A stretch of 21,958 nucleotides of DNA from a virus, in IMG/VR virus record IMGVR_UViG_3300021197_000197, positions 1 to 21,958 of that record. One strand, given 5' to 3'. The notes under the pieces were generated by a model. The model was not told the origin of the DNA. It did no database searches and worked only from the letters and a program-made list of their open reading frames with translations. The position numbers were made by a program, and so were the translations under genes. Below are positions 15,645 through 21,958 of the stretch, in pieces (position 1 is the stretch's first letter; the number at the start of each line of letters is the position of its first letter).

Positions 15645-17336
15645 TTATAGTGAAGCGATTATGAATGCTAGTAATTCGGGATACCGAACACCGCGTCTTG
15701 TTACCTCTGTAGCTGTAACACCTTCTGGTATGTGTGCCTGCTCTTCGTATATTTCGCCTTCGTGTTCCCACCAAGTAGTGCTAATAAACATAGCGTACTT
15801 GCCAGCATCTAAACCCCCGGCAGTGAAAGCAGCTTCAAGGTCTTGAGCAATGATACCAAAGTGTATTCTAGCATTATCACCTTTTTCTGCAACTGAATCT
15901 ATCCATCTAAACTTGCGTAGTAAGCCTTTTGCAGCTAAAGCTACTCTTTTTTCTGCGTCAGATAGTTCTTCTATGTCTTGTTTTAAGTTTCCATCTGATG
16001 TCTGTATTGTACCATTAGTAGCATATATATCATCAAACCTAACAGATGAACTACCTAAGTCTACTACATTATCTTCAAAATCTCCTATCCCATCACAAGG
16101 CGATACCCTTTGAGTAGAAAACTGTGTAGTAGCCAAGAGTCCACATCCGGAGCCAGCAAAAAATGTACCACTACCATAAGAAACCTCAGTGTAGCCTAAA
16201 CTACCCCTAAAATTACTACCTGCAATCATGCTAATCATACGACCATCTTGAGAGCCGCTTGTATTGCTGTTAGTAATGGTAACTATTGGATTTTCTTCTT
16301 GAGTTTTACCGTCAGTAAAAGTTATAGGTGTAGACAGCTGAGAACCTGTAATACTTCCAGTTAGCTTGTCAGGTGTAATTGTTGTATTAGCTATCTTAGC
16401 TCCGGTAACTGCGGAGTCAGCTATTTTTGCTGTAGTTACGTTTGCATCAGTTATTGCCGCAGTTAGGACACAGTTAGAACCAAGATTACCAGAACCGATT
16501 GTGTTAGCAGCTATCTTAGCCCCAGTAACTGCTTGAGTTCCTAACCTATCAGTGTTTACTGCCCCATCTGCTATTTTTGCAGTTGTAACAGCGTCATCAG
16601 CTAATCTTGCTGTAACCACAGCGCCGTCTGCAATAGTTAGGGCTGTAGCTCCTGTAACTTCGCCTGTATGTGTAGCATTAGTTACTTTAGCTGTGTTGGC
16701 TGTAATGGCTGAGTTTATTGCGTCTGCAAGTTTTGCATCTGTTACTGCGTCGTCAGCTATTTTTGCTGTAGTTATATTTGCATCTGCTATCTTAGCTGTA
16801 GTTACGTTTGCATCAGTTATTGCCGCAGTTAGGACACAGTTAGAACCAAGATTACCAGAACCGATTGTGTTAGCAGCTATCTTAGCCCCAGTAACTGCTT
16901 GAGTCCCTAACCTATCAGTGTTTACTGCTCCATCCGCTATTTTTGCAGTTGTAACAGCGTCATCAGCTAACCTTGATTCCGTTACAGCGCCCGCCGCTAT
17001 CTGTATCCCCGCTATAGTTCCAGTTAAGTTAGCTGCAGGGTAGTTTGTTGCGCTACTCAAATTAAATGCTGGGGTGGCACTAGAACCACCTAAAGCCACA
17101 GTTACACCACCAAAAGATACTGTAGAATTTTCTAGTTTACTGTTAGGTATAGAGCCATCAATTATGTCACTGGTATCAAACTGCAACGCCTTTGAAAGCG
17201 CTTCGTCTATATTAGCAAAGTAAAATTTAAGCACATTATCTTTTTGTGCTTCGTAAACAGCGCTGTAGGTTATTGGTGGTTGTGGTAAAGCTGGCGCATG
17301 AAATAACTTATTGGTATTCCGTATCTTTGTAGCCAT
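15645..17336 (-). CDS. Tail fibre/needle protein with C-terminal peptidase S74 intramolecular chaperone
   Basis: 563 residues; ATG at 17336 only 2 nt after the upstream stop, with GAGG inside the end of that gene. Residues 1-60 form an N-terminal region with KLFHAPALPQPP, likely the virion anchor. Residues about 115-330 are short repeats of the type A(V/I)TxAKIAD and TGAKIANT, typical of beta-rich trimeric fibre shafts, with one long unit duplicated. The C-terminus matches the peptidase S74 chaperone family: S447-D-G-N-L-K452 keeps the Ser and Lys that carry out autocleavage in characterised members, HFGIIAQDLE follows at 492, and a final YPELLAFI helix is present. By family knowledge the last ~117 residues should guide trimer folding and then be cut off before S447. 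It probably binds the host surface. The family call is firm; the receptor is unknown. Confidence 0.92.
   Translation of the reverse strand: MATKIRNTNKLFHAPALPQPPITYSAVYEAQKDNVLKFYFANIDEALSKALQFDTSDIIDGSIPNSKLENSTVSFGGVTVALGGSSATPAFNLSSATNYPAANLTGTIAGIQIAAGAVTESRLADDAVTTAKIADGAVNTDRLGTQAVTGAKIAANTIGSGNLGSNCVLTAAITDANVTTAKIADANITTAKIADDAVTDAKLADAINSAITANTAKVTNATHTGEVTGATALTIADGAVVTARLADDAVTTAKIADGAVNTDRLGTQAVTGAKIAANTIGSGNLGSNCVLTAAITDANVTTAKIADSAVTGAKIANTTITPDKLTGSITGSQLSTPITFTDGKTQEENPIVTITNSNTSGSQDGRMISMIAGSNFRGSLGYTEVSYGSGTFFAGSGCGLLATTQFSTQRVSPCDGIGDFEDNVVDLGSSSVRFDDIYATNGTIQTSDGNLKQDIEELSDAEKRVALAAKGLLRKFRWIDSVAEKGDNARIHFGIIAQDLEAAFTAGGLDAGKYAMFISTTWWEHEGEIYEEQAHIPEGVTATEVTRRGVRYPELLAFIIASL
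16429..16604 (-). repeat. Direct repeat copy B in the tail fibre gene (176 bp)
   Basis: This stretch recurs 366 bp further along, at 16795-16970, with only a few mismatches, mostly silent. 366 bp is exactly 122 codons, so both copies are in the same frame and encode the same shaft segment (including GSGNLGSNCVLTAAITDAN). It is the downstream copy in the direction of translation. Confidence 0.9.
16795..16970 (-). repeat. Direct repeat copy A in the tail fibre gene (176 bp)
   Basis: Partner of the copy at 16429-16604. The near identity at the DNA level, much higher than in the surrounding degenerate AKIAD repeats, indicates a recent duplication or ongoing gene conversion in the fibre shaft. 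Confidence 0.9.
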
Positions 17337-17338
17337 TA

Positions 17339-19510
17339 CTAGCCTCGTCTACCGTCTGGACGCATGTTTAGTCGTAACGTACCCAACTGCCATTTTACCC
17401 CTAGAGTATCTGATTCTACCTTTATAGCTATTTGCCTACCACGAACACGTACGTCTAGTTGTTTTGTATACTGATCTACGGAATTTGTTGTTACCACTAC
17501 GCCATCACTGTTACCCCCTTCAGACAAAGGATCATTATTAACAGCGCCAGACTCACTAGCTCCCAATATAGATAGCGTAGTAGATATGTCGCCATCAGAA
17601 GCGGAACCCAAAAATTGAACGTCTGGTATGACCCTATCTACAAAAGTAAAACTATTGCCCGACTCTATGCCAAACTGGCCAGAGGTTATAAAAGCAGTTA
17701 TGGGTGCAGTCTGTACATCTTGGTTATTATCTAACCCATTCTCATGCTCTACCAAGTTATAACTTTCGGTTGCTGCCAAAGGAAAATCGTTTATTGTAGA
17801 GTCTAACCAAGCACTACGATCCATAGTGCCATAATACCAAACGTCTTCTAAGTAGTTGTACACTACATACTTATTAGGAGCAACACGTTCCTCAGAACAA
17901 TAGAACCACCACACTTCATGGTACTCTTCTAAAGTGCCCGCGAATACTTGTCCATATTGACCTTGTTCTAAATCATCAAATATATATTTTCTTACATCGC
18001 ATCTTAGAGGTTGGACAGTTCCATCGTACTTATAGAACTTTTCTTTGCCCATCCAGTACGTTACTCCGTTGGCGTATGCAACGGCCTTCGACGAAGCTAC
18101 TGATATGTTCGACCCAACCAACTGAGAACCCCATACTATGGGAGCACCAACATACTGTAACGAATATACAGAAGAATCGGTGAAAACCAATATTTCTTGC
18201 CGTGACTGGATTGCAGTCATTATTTTTGTGCCTTGGGATAACTGCAAGTCTCCTGCTTGGTTAGTTGAACGTGGTCGCCAGTCAAACATATCTTCTTGAT
18301 CTGACCAACGTATTAACATTGGATTCTTTGTTTCTGTGTCGTCACCAAAAGCATTACAACCAAAACAAAATACAAATCTACTAGCATCTGATACTAATAA
18401 CATATCTTGTACGACAGGAACCTCTGCAGAGACTTCATATTGTGCGGTAACTGAACTACCCCCACCAGTGCCAGTAGAATTAGCGTTTGTTCCTCCAGTT
18501 ATAGTAAAGGTGTTAGCTGCAGTATCAACGGTTTGTATTTTAAACCTACCATTAAGAGCTACATTGTTTACTGTGCCTGCATTTGCAAATGTGACATGTT
18601 GTCCCGATTCGTACACTCTACTTAACGTAGCGTCTGTCACTGTAACTGTAGGAGACGTGTTCACCGTAGCGAAAGGGTTTGAAGCTAGCGACACGGCTGC
18701 TCCGTTATTTACATTTTTAACCGCTTGTAATCGAGTGGCTGTTTTATTCGCATCATCAAAAGTTACTGACCCTGTATCCCAATAATATAACTCTCCACCA
18801 CGCGGCCCTACTATAAGGTCTTCACCGAAGTTTGCTTGGTTCCACGTACGTAAGTCTTCTGCACCACCAGCACCTTGGTTAAAGCCCCCACTATTCCATG
18901 CCAACGAACTCCAACCTTGTGTAGGAACTACTAAAGATGGCCCTATATTTAGTTGATATGTAGCAACAACTGAAGTGCCGCCACCCGCAGAGACAGTGCT
19001 TGTAGCCTCGGTAGCCACTACAACTTTATATTTGCTTGTACTAACTACTTCTGTTATGACATGCTCTTTGTTTATGTCTGTGTGTGGTATGCCACCTACA
19101 TTACCACTGGGTACTCCAGATATAGTTACATAGCTACCCAAAGTAGCTCCATGACTAGCATGTGTTATTTCTATAGAGGTAGATTCGTCGGTGGTTTTTA
19201 TAGGGTTATCTAAGTTACCACTAGTAAGCCTTATAGGAGTTACATCATAATATATGGCTGCGTGCTCTACATAAAACTTTACATTTGTCCCAACGCCTGT
19301 ATAAACATTAGAACTTAAATCTACCCACTGGAATATTGATCTACAGACCCCCGTAAATGTTTCATCGCTAATCTTTCTCCAACCACCAATCTTTTCTGCA
19401 TAGCCTTGACGAAAGCGCACTTTATCGCAATCGTGCCAACCAGCCTCATTAGTGTACTTGGTTATCTCACGATTTATACCCGGGTTAAATTCAAGTTTGC
19501 TTAATGGCAT
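17339..19510 (-). CDS. P22 gp10/phage stabilisation-like tail or connector protein
   Basis: 723 residues; ATG at 19510, 1 nt after the lysin stop. The N-terminus (MPLSKLEFNPGINREITKYT, then GW-HDCDKVRFRQGYAEKIGGW to residue 44) is the hallmark of a phage protein widespread in podovirus-like genomes and usually labelled stabilisation protein or tail hub; I relate it to the P22 gp10 family from memory. The middle is beta-rich and appears to hold two copies of a related domain (about 103-188 and 276-361). Each ends in a Gly/Ser turn such as TGTGGGSSVTAQYE and resembles small FCCH-like beta domains inserted in phage tail proteins. The remainder (DMFDWRPRSTNQAGDL, then VYSLQYVGAP and EEYHEVWWFYCSEE) looks like beta-propeller blades. 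It probably closes the portal or tail channel. It lies immediately before the fibre gene, as expected for a tail module. The family call is moderately sure. Confidence 0.72.
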   Translation of the reverse strand: MPLSKLEFNPGINREITKYTNEAGWHDCDKVRFRQGYAEKIGGWRKISDETFTGVCRSIFQWVDLSSNVYTGVGTNVKFYVEHAAIYYDVTPIRLTSGNLDNPIKTTDESTSIEITHASHGATLGSYVTISGVPSGNVGGIPHTDINKEHVITEVVSTSKYKVVVATEATSTVSAGGGTSVVATYQLNIGPSLVVPTQGWSSLAWNSGGFNQGAGGAEDLRTWNQANFGEDLIVGPRGGELYYWDTGSVTFDDANKTATRLQAVKNVNNGAAVSLASNPFATVNTSPTVTVTDATLSRVYESGQHVTFANAGTVNNVALNGRFKIQTVDTAANTFTITGGTNANSTGTGGGSSVTAQYEVSAEVPVVQDMLLVSDASRFVFCFGCNAFGDDTETKNPMLIRWSDQEDMFDWRPRSTNQAGDLQLSQGTKIMTAIQSRQEILVFTDSSVYSLQYVGAPIVWGSQLVGSNISVASSKAVAYANGVTYWMGKEKFYKYDGTVQPLRCDVRKYIFDDLEQGQYGQVFAGTLEEYHEVWWFYCSEERVAPNKYVVYNYLEDVWYYGTMDRSAWLDSTINDFPLAATESYNLVEHENGLDNNQDVQTAPITAFITSGQFGIESGNSFTFVDRVIPDVQFLGSASDGDISTTLSILGASESGAVNNDPLSEGGNSDGVVVTTNSVDQYTKQLDVRVRGRQIAIKVESDTLGVKWQLGTLRLNMRPDGRRG

Positions 19511-19511
19511 A

Positions 19512-19859
19512 TTAGTATTTCCAAGCTACTGGGGTAGTCTCCCGCGTGTCTACATGCACAAAACCTTTAGCAACACCAATACCATTGAAACCCATGATAG
19601 AAGCATTACGTATAATAGCCATACGCTGCGCACCACCCACTACCTTTATGTCAGCAGCAATGCCTTGACTGTGTGTGCCCGGCCTTACTTTTTTAGCTTC
19701 AATGCTGTGGTTAGGCGATCTGTACCCACTAGTTATGATAAACGGAAACCCACACACCTCACGCAGTGCATCAAGTTTCTGTAAGAAGTCAGGACACATC
19801 TCATTCTCACCAGTTTCCTGACAATTAAAATCTTCTACTTTAAAATACTTTAGGCTCAT
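19512..19859 (-). CDS. Endolysin: M15-type zinc D-Ala-D-Ala/L-Ala-D-Glu peptidase
   Basis: 115 residues, the usual length for the single-domain M15 (VanY/Peptidase_M15_3) lysins of phages. Visible signatures are SGYRSPNH at 44-51, H63-SQGIAAD70 and FVH102VD, which supply the expected Zn ligands His63, Asp70 and His102; the C-terminal WKY is also typical. It should cut peptide cross-links in the murein at the end of infection. No signal peptide or TM is present, so access to the wall would depend on the holin gene directly upstream. The start ATG overlaps the holin stop (ATGA). Because no good Shine-Dalgarno lies before it, translation is probably coupled to the holin. Cys13, Cys22 and Cys36 are present but have no known role. 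Confidence 0.93.
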   Translation of the reverse strand: MSLKYFKVEDFNCQETGENEMCPDFLQKLDALREVCGFPFIITSGYRSPNHSIEAKKVRPGTHSQGIAADIKVVGGAQRMAIIRNASIMGFNGIGVAKGFVHVDTRETTPVAWKY

Positions 19860-20227
19860 TTTTTTAGACTCATTAGTTTAGATACACCTTTAATACCAAA
19901 GCTAGAACTTATTGCAATAAACAATAAATATTGGTACCACTCAGGCAAACCAGATAACGCTACAAAACCTTGCTCTACACGATCTATAACAGTTAAATCA
20001 TTTACCACTATAGCATATCCTACCATAAACACGGGTAGCGCTAATACAACCGTCCAAAATTCGTCTTTCCAGCTATGGGCAGAAGCATCAGCCATCTTAG
20101 CTTCCCATTCACCGTCATTCTCAATTACTTTGATTTTAGCCTTGTGTTTGGCTTGCTTCTCTTCGGCTTTGTTTTTTAGATACCCACCAGCTATATTAGC
20201 TATAGGGCCTATTAGATGTTGTAACAT
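19856..20227 (-). CDS. Holin of the 3-TM gene-transfer-agent/phage family
   Basis: 123 residues. An N-terminal amphipathic segment (LIGPIANIAGGYL) is followed by a Lys/Glu-rich stretch, then W53-KDEFWTVVLALPVFMVGYAIVV (about 57-75), a loop with GFVALSGLPEWYQY, and a last hydrophobic segment (about 98-119) ending in FGIKG. The WKDEFW, LPEWYQY and SFGIKG signatures match the 'holin of 3TMs' family (PF11351 by memory). It should form inner-membrane lesions that release the endolysin encoded by the next gene. A strong GAGG lies 5 nt before the ATG and overlaps the stop of the upstream coiled-coil gene, and its own stop overlaps the endolysin start by 4 nt. The family call is confident; pore type and timing are unknown. 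Confidence 0.88.
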   Translation of the reverse strand: MLQHLIGPIANIAGGYLKNKAEEKQAKHKAKIKVIENDGEWEAKMADASAHSWKDEFWTVVLALPVFMVGYAIVVNDLTVIDRVEQGFVALSGLPEWYQYLLFIAISSSFGIKGVSKLMSLKK

Positions 20228-20232
20228 ATATA

Positions 20233-20236
20233 CCTC
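20233..20236 (-). promoter_or_regulatory. Ribosome binding site GAGG for the holin, overlapping the upstream stop
   Basis: On the minus strand TGAGG combines the stop of the coiled-coil gene (TGA, 20237-20235) with a GAGG 5 nt from the holin ATG at 20227. This gives the holin its own initiation signal and probably reinitiation by ribosomes that finish the upstream gene. The endolysin, by contrast, has only the ATGA overlap. Confidence 0.55.
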
Positions 20237-20726
20237 ACTTTAATGGGTTGTATAATTCGTCCATACCGTCCCATAAATCTTGTATTTCACGTTTTAAGAC
20301 CTTTATCTCACCTTCAAAGCCTTCTACGTCTTTAACAACTAACTCTGCTTTTTTAACAATAGTTTGCATTTCTGTTACTGACTTTTCTACATCAGTAATT
20401 TGTTTCTGTATTAGTAACAAACCAGCTTGTTGGTCTTTAATAACTACTAAGTTAGTACCTAATTCCGCTAGTTTACCCTGTAATTTAGATACATCGTTAG
20501 CAGTAAGTTCTTGCTCAATAAGTAATATTTTCTCTTCTAACGGCACTATATCAGGTACTTGTATAGCTTCAACCGCTTCTAGACGGGAGTATAGGCTACT
20601 AGCAGTCCATACACCACCACCAATAGTAGAACCAATAGCTAATACTACAGCAATCCAAGCGCCTTTAAACGTCTGACCACCGATCTTTAGTTCGCTATCC
20701 TCAATACTCACTACAGTCTTCTCCAT
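20235..20726 (-). CDS. Single-TM coiled-coil protein, possible inner-membrane spanin-like protein
   Basis: 163 residues. A short N-terminal segment (1-21, containing ELKIGGQTFKG) precedes one clear membrane span at about residues 22-44 (WIAVVLAIGSTIGG). The rest, from 48 to about 155, is hydrophilic and rich in Glu, Lys, Leu, Val and Ile with heptad-like spacing, which suggests a long coiled coil. The start at 20726 overlaps the end of the previous gene by 26 nt, and the stop lies 7 nt before the holin start. N-terminal TM plus periplasmic coiled coil next to holin and lysin is the general architecture of an i-spanin. However, no lipoprotein partner with a lipobox was found, so the spanin role is only inferred. 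It could also be a holin regulator or a virion membrane-spanning protein. No cysteine is present. Confidence 0.75.
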   Translation of the reverse strand: MEKTVVSIEDSELKIGGQTFKGAWIAVVLAIGSTIGGGVWTASSLYSRLEAVEAIQVPDIVPLEEKILLIEQELTANDVSKLQGKLAELGTNLVVIKDQQAGLLLIQKQITDVEKSVTEMQTIVKKAELVVKDVEGFEGEIKVLKREIQDLWDGMDELYNPLK

Positions 20727-21540
20727 ACATGAAGCAACTATAACCTTGTGCTGTAGGGCCTGTTAAGTAGTATTCAGCCTCACTACCTGTAGCTAATACA
20801 TCCGCTTCTGACACGTATAAGTCTAAACCAAAGTTTGAACCATTTAGTAACACAGCAGTAGCATTGTTGGTGTTTGCCCAACTCATTGAAACCCATTGAT
20901 TGTTAACTGAATAAGACACAGTAGCTTGCTCTGCAGTAGTATTGTTGTTCTCAGCACCCTGCTCTAAGAAATCTACCGCCTCTTGGTTTTCGGCAACGGC
21001 AATGAATGCACTTGCATTATTGGCATGCGTCTCAATGTCATCTATAGACTGATTATATTCGGTAACTTCTTCTTGTGTGATAGTTAGAACTTCTTGATTA
21101 GCTGCTACAAACTCTTGTACTTCCGCTTCTTCATCCGGCGTAGCTGCAGTTTCAGCCATCTCCGCTACTTCTACAACCTGCACCATCTCAACAACTACTT
21201 CGGTAAATGTATCAATAGCGCTATCCATAAGCTCTAATTCTTGAGTGGCACGCTCATTAAGTACATCTTGTACAGACCCGTAAGGTAAGTACGTACTCAT
21301 ACCTGACAAAGCCATGTTATAGGCTTGAAGCTGCTCAGAAGTTATGTGAGCACTACCTGAAAGAGTACCATCAGACATACTATGCCCGTGATAAGAGTAT
21401 TCTTGCGCCGCACCTACTAACTTAATTCCTCTATCAATTTGATCTACAATAGCAGATGAGGTATCAATTAAGTTGTCTAACTCACTGGAGTGAGCTACGG
21501 AACCTAGCACTAATAGAGGTAATATCATCATCTTCTTCAT
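20701..21540 (-). CDS. Exported hypothetical protein with signal peptide
   Basis: 279 residues from the ATG at 21540. This start is preferred because MKKMMILPLLVLGSVAHSS is a classical signal peptide, with likely cleavage near AHS-S at about residue 18, and GGAGAG lies 10 nt upstream. A TTG at 21558 would add six residues before the signal and is less likely. The mature part is predicted helical (NLIDTSSAIVDQIDRGIKL). Its middle is strongly acidic and Glu/Val/Ala-rich (VEMVQVVEVAEMAET, TPDEEAEVQEFVA). The C-terminal ~80 residues look beta-rich with many Asn and aromatics (SVNNQWVSMSWANTNNA), with two cysteines near the end (SCFMYGEDC) that could form a disulphide. It overlaps both neighbours. 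It is presumably periplasmic during infection or virion-associated. I do not recognise a characterised family. Confidence 0.72.
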   Translation of the reverse strand: MKKMMILPLLVLGSVAHSSELDNLIDTSSAIVDQIDRGIKLVGAAQEYSYHGHSMSDGTLSGSAHITSEQLQAYNMALSGMSTYLPYGSVQDVLNERATQELELMDSAIDTFTEVVVEMVQVVEVAEMAETAATPDEEAEVQEFVAANQEVLTITQEEVTEYNQSIDDIETHANNASAFIAVAENQEAVDFLEQGAENNNTTAEQATVSYSVNNQWVSMSWANTNNATAVLLNGSNFGLDLYVSEADVLATGSEAEYYLTGPTAQGYSCFMYGEDCSEY

Positions 21541-21958
21541 AGTCAACGCTCTCTCCAATCTTTAAAATTTTATTATACCAATCTTTGGTGTTTTTAGTGT
21601 AGTCAGGAATGTAAGTTTCTGGATTTTGTTTCATTACCAAAAAAGCCCTTTTACCAACTATAAGTTTACCGTTAGACAATATAGGACAGGGAGTTCCCGA
21701 TATAAACATACTTTTCCATACATCAACTGACTGACACATCCTAGCTACAGCAGCTACTTTCATACCTAAATCTGATAATAATTTACTATCTCTACGGCGA
21801 TCACAATTAGGATCAACTTCATAAGAACCACTAGATAACCCAACACCTACCGTCTGTAACGACCCGCCCGACCCTTTTAAACACGTATCCATACCATTAG
21901 ACATGTAACTAGGACTTATGGCGCTACCTACAGGCATTTCACTACTAGATCCTGCACC
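21482..21958 (-). CDS. Hypothetical cysteine-containing protein (5' end cut off)
   Basis: The frame is open at the window edge, with seven codons (GAGSSSE) before the first internal Met at 21937. The true start is therefore probably outside the window, and the visible 158 residues are the C-terminal part. Features are a Ser/Gly-rich start, paired cysteines (DTC, PNCDRRRD), the conserved-looking GMKVAAVARMCQSVDVW, then SGTPCPIL and a charged acidic tail. I recall similar MKVAAV...C...TPCP proteins in marine phages, always annotated as hypothetical. The cysteine content and the exported neighbour hint at a role outside the cytoplasm, but no signal sequence is in view. The end overlaps the next gene by 59 nt, so the two are probably translated in tandem. 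Function unknown. Confidence 0.7.
   Translation of the reverse strand, partial: GAGSSSEMPVGSAISPSYMSNGMDTCLKGSGGSLQTVGVGLSSGSYEVDPNCDRRRDSKLLSDLGMKVAAVARMCQSVDVWKSMFISGTPCPILSNGKLIVGKRAFLVMKQNPETYIPDYTKNTKDWYNKILKIGESVDYEEDDDITSISARFRSSLQ
21551..21556 (-). promoter_or_regulatory. Ribosome binding site GGAGAG that decides the start of the exported protein
   Basis: On the minus strand GGAGAG ends 10 nt before the ATG at 21540, within the coding sequence of the upstream gene. It overlaps the competing TTG at 21558-21556, so it can serve only the ATG. It places the signal peptide at the very N-terminus, as expected for an exported protein. Confidence 0.6.

Noticed and set aside
15645-17336. The S74 protein as a P22 gp26-type tail needle
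   Set aside because: The location next to a gp10-like gene is suggestive, but the shaft repeats and the C-terminal chaperone are more typical of fibres. The needle option is kept only as an alternative.
21541-21558. TTG at 21558 as the start of the exported protein
   Set aside because: It would put six residues ahead of the signal peptide and overlaps the ribosome site itself; the ATG at 21540 has better spacing.
1-21958. tRNA genes, integrase, attachment sites, factor-independent terminators
   Set aside because: Intergenic gaps are at most about 20 bp, and I saw no cloverleaf, no hairpin followed by a T-run between genes, and no recombinase motif.

Overview
The window looks like part of the late region of a tailed double-stranded DNA phage (Caudoviricetes), most likely from a marine or other aquatic bacterium. 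Three things suggest this: a phage-type peptidoglycan peptidase next to a three-helix-family holin; an intramolecular-chaperone (peptidase S74) tail fibre directly downstream of a P22 gp10/'phage stabilisation'-like protein; and sequence signatures (SDGEFVIPADVV, GAFGGSR, AQGG-x4-F-x2-GG) that I recall mainly from uncultured marine phage contigs. The host cannot be named. No integrase, tRNA, rRNA, insertion sequence or CRISPR array was seen.

Every convincing gene is on the minus strand, so transcription runs from 21958 towards 1. Ten genes cover almost every base. Gaps are at most about 20 bp, several genes overlap, and no stretch of 300 bp lacks a gene. The two end genes run off the window. 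No promoter or factor-independent terminator is evident, which fits one long late transcript started outside the window.

In order of transcription: (1) 21958-21482, a 5'-truncated cysteine-containing protein; (2) 21540-20701, an exported protein with a signal peptide; (3) 20726-20235, a one-TM coiled-coil protein that could be a spanin-like inner-membrane protein; (4) 20227-19856, a holin; (5) 19859-19512, an M15-type endolysin; (6) 19510-17339, a gp10-like tail/connector protein; (7) 17336-15645, a tail fibre or needle with a C-terminal S74 chaperone; (8) 15635-3366, one gene for a 4089-residue protein; (9) 3358-1670, a virion-type protein; (10) 1649 to beyond position 1, a low-complexity protein that probably belongs with it.

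The lysis group (3-5) therefore sits directly upstream of a tail and virion group (6-10). The most unusual object is the giant protein. It takes up 56% of the window, appears to contain no cysteine, and combines EF-hand/dockerin-like calcium loops from end to end with two hydrophobic membrane-like regions. It also carries about 14 degenerate 'DDV...FLxSxxF' repeats, about 13 'TG(I/L)Y' modules and a C-terminal heptad coiled coil. I cannot assign it to a characterised family. A giant calcium-dependent fibre/adhesin or a large ejected virion protein are the leading inferences.
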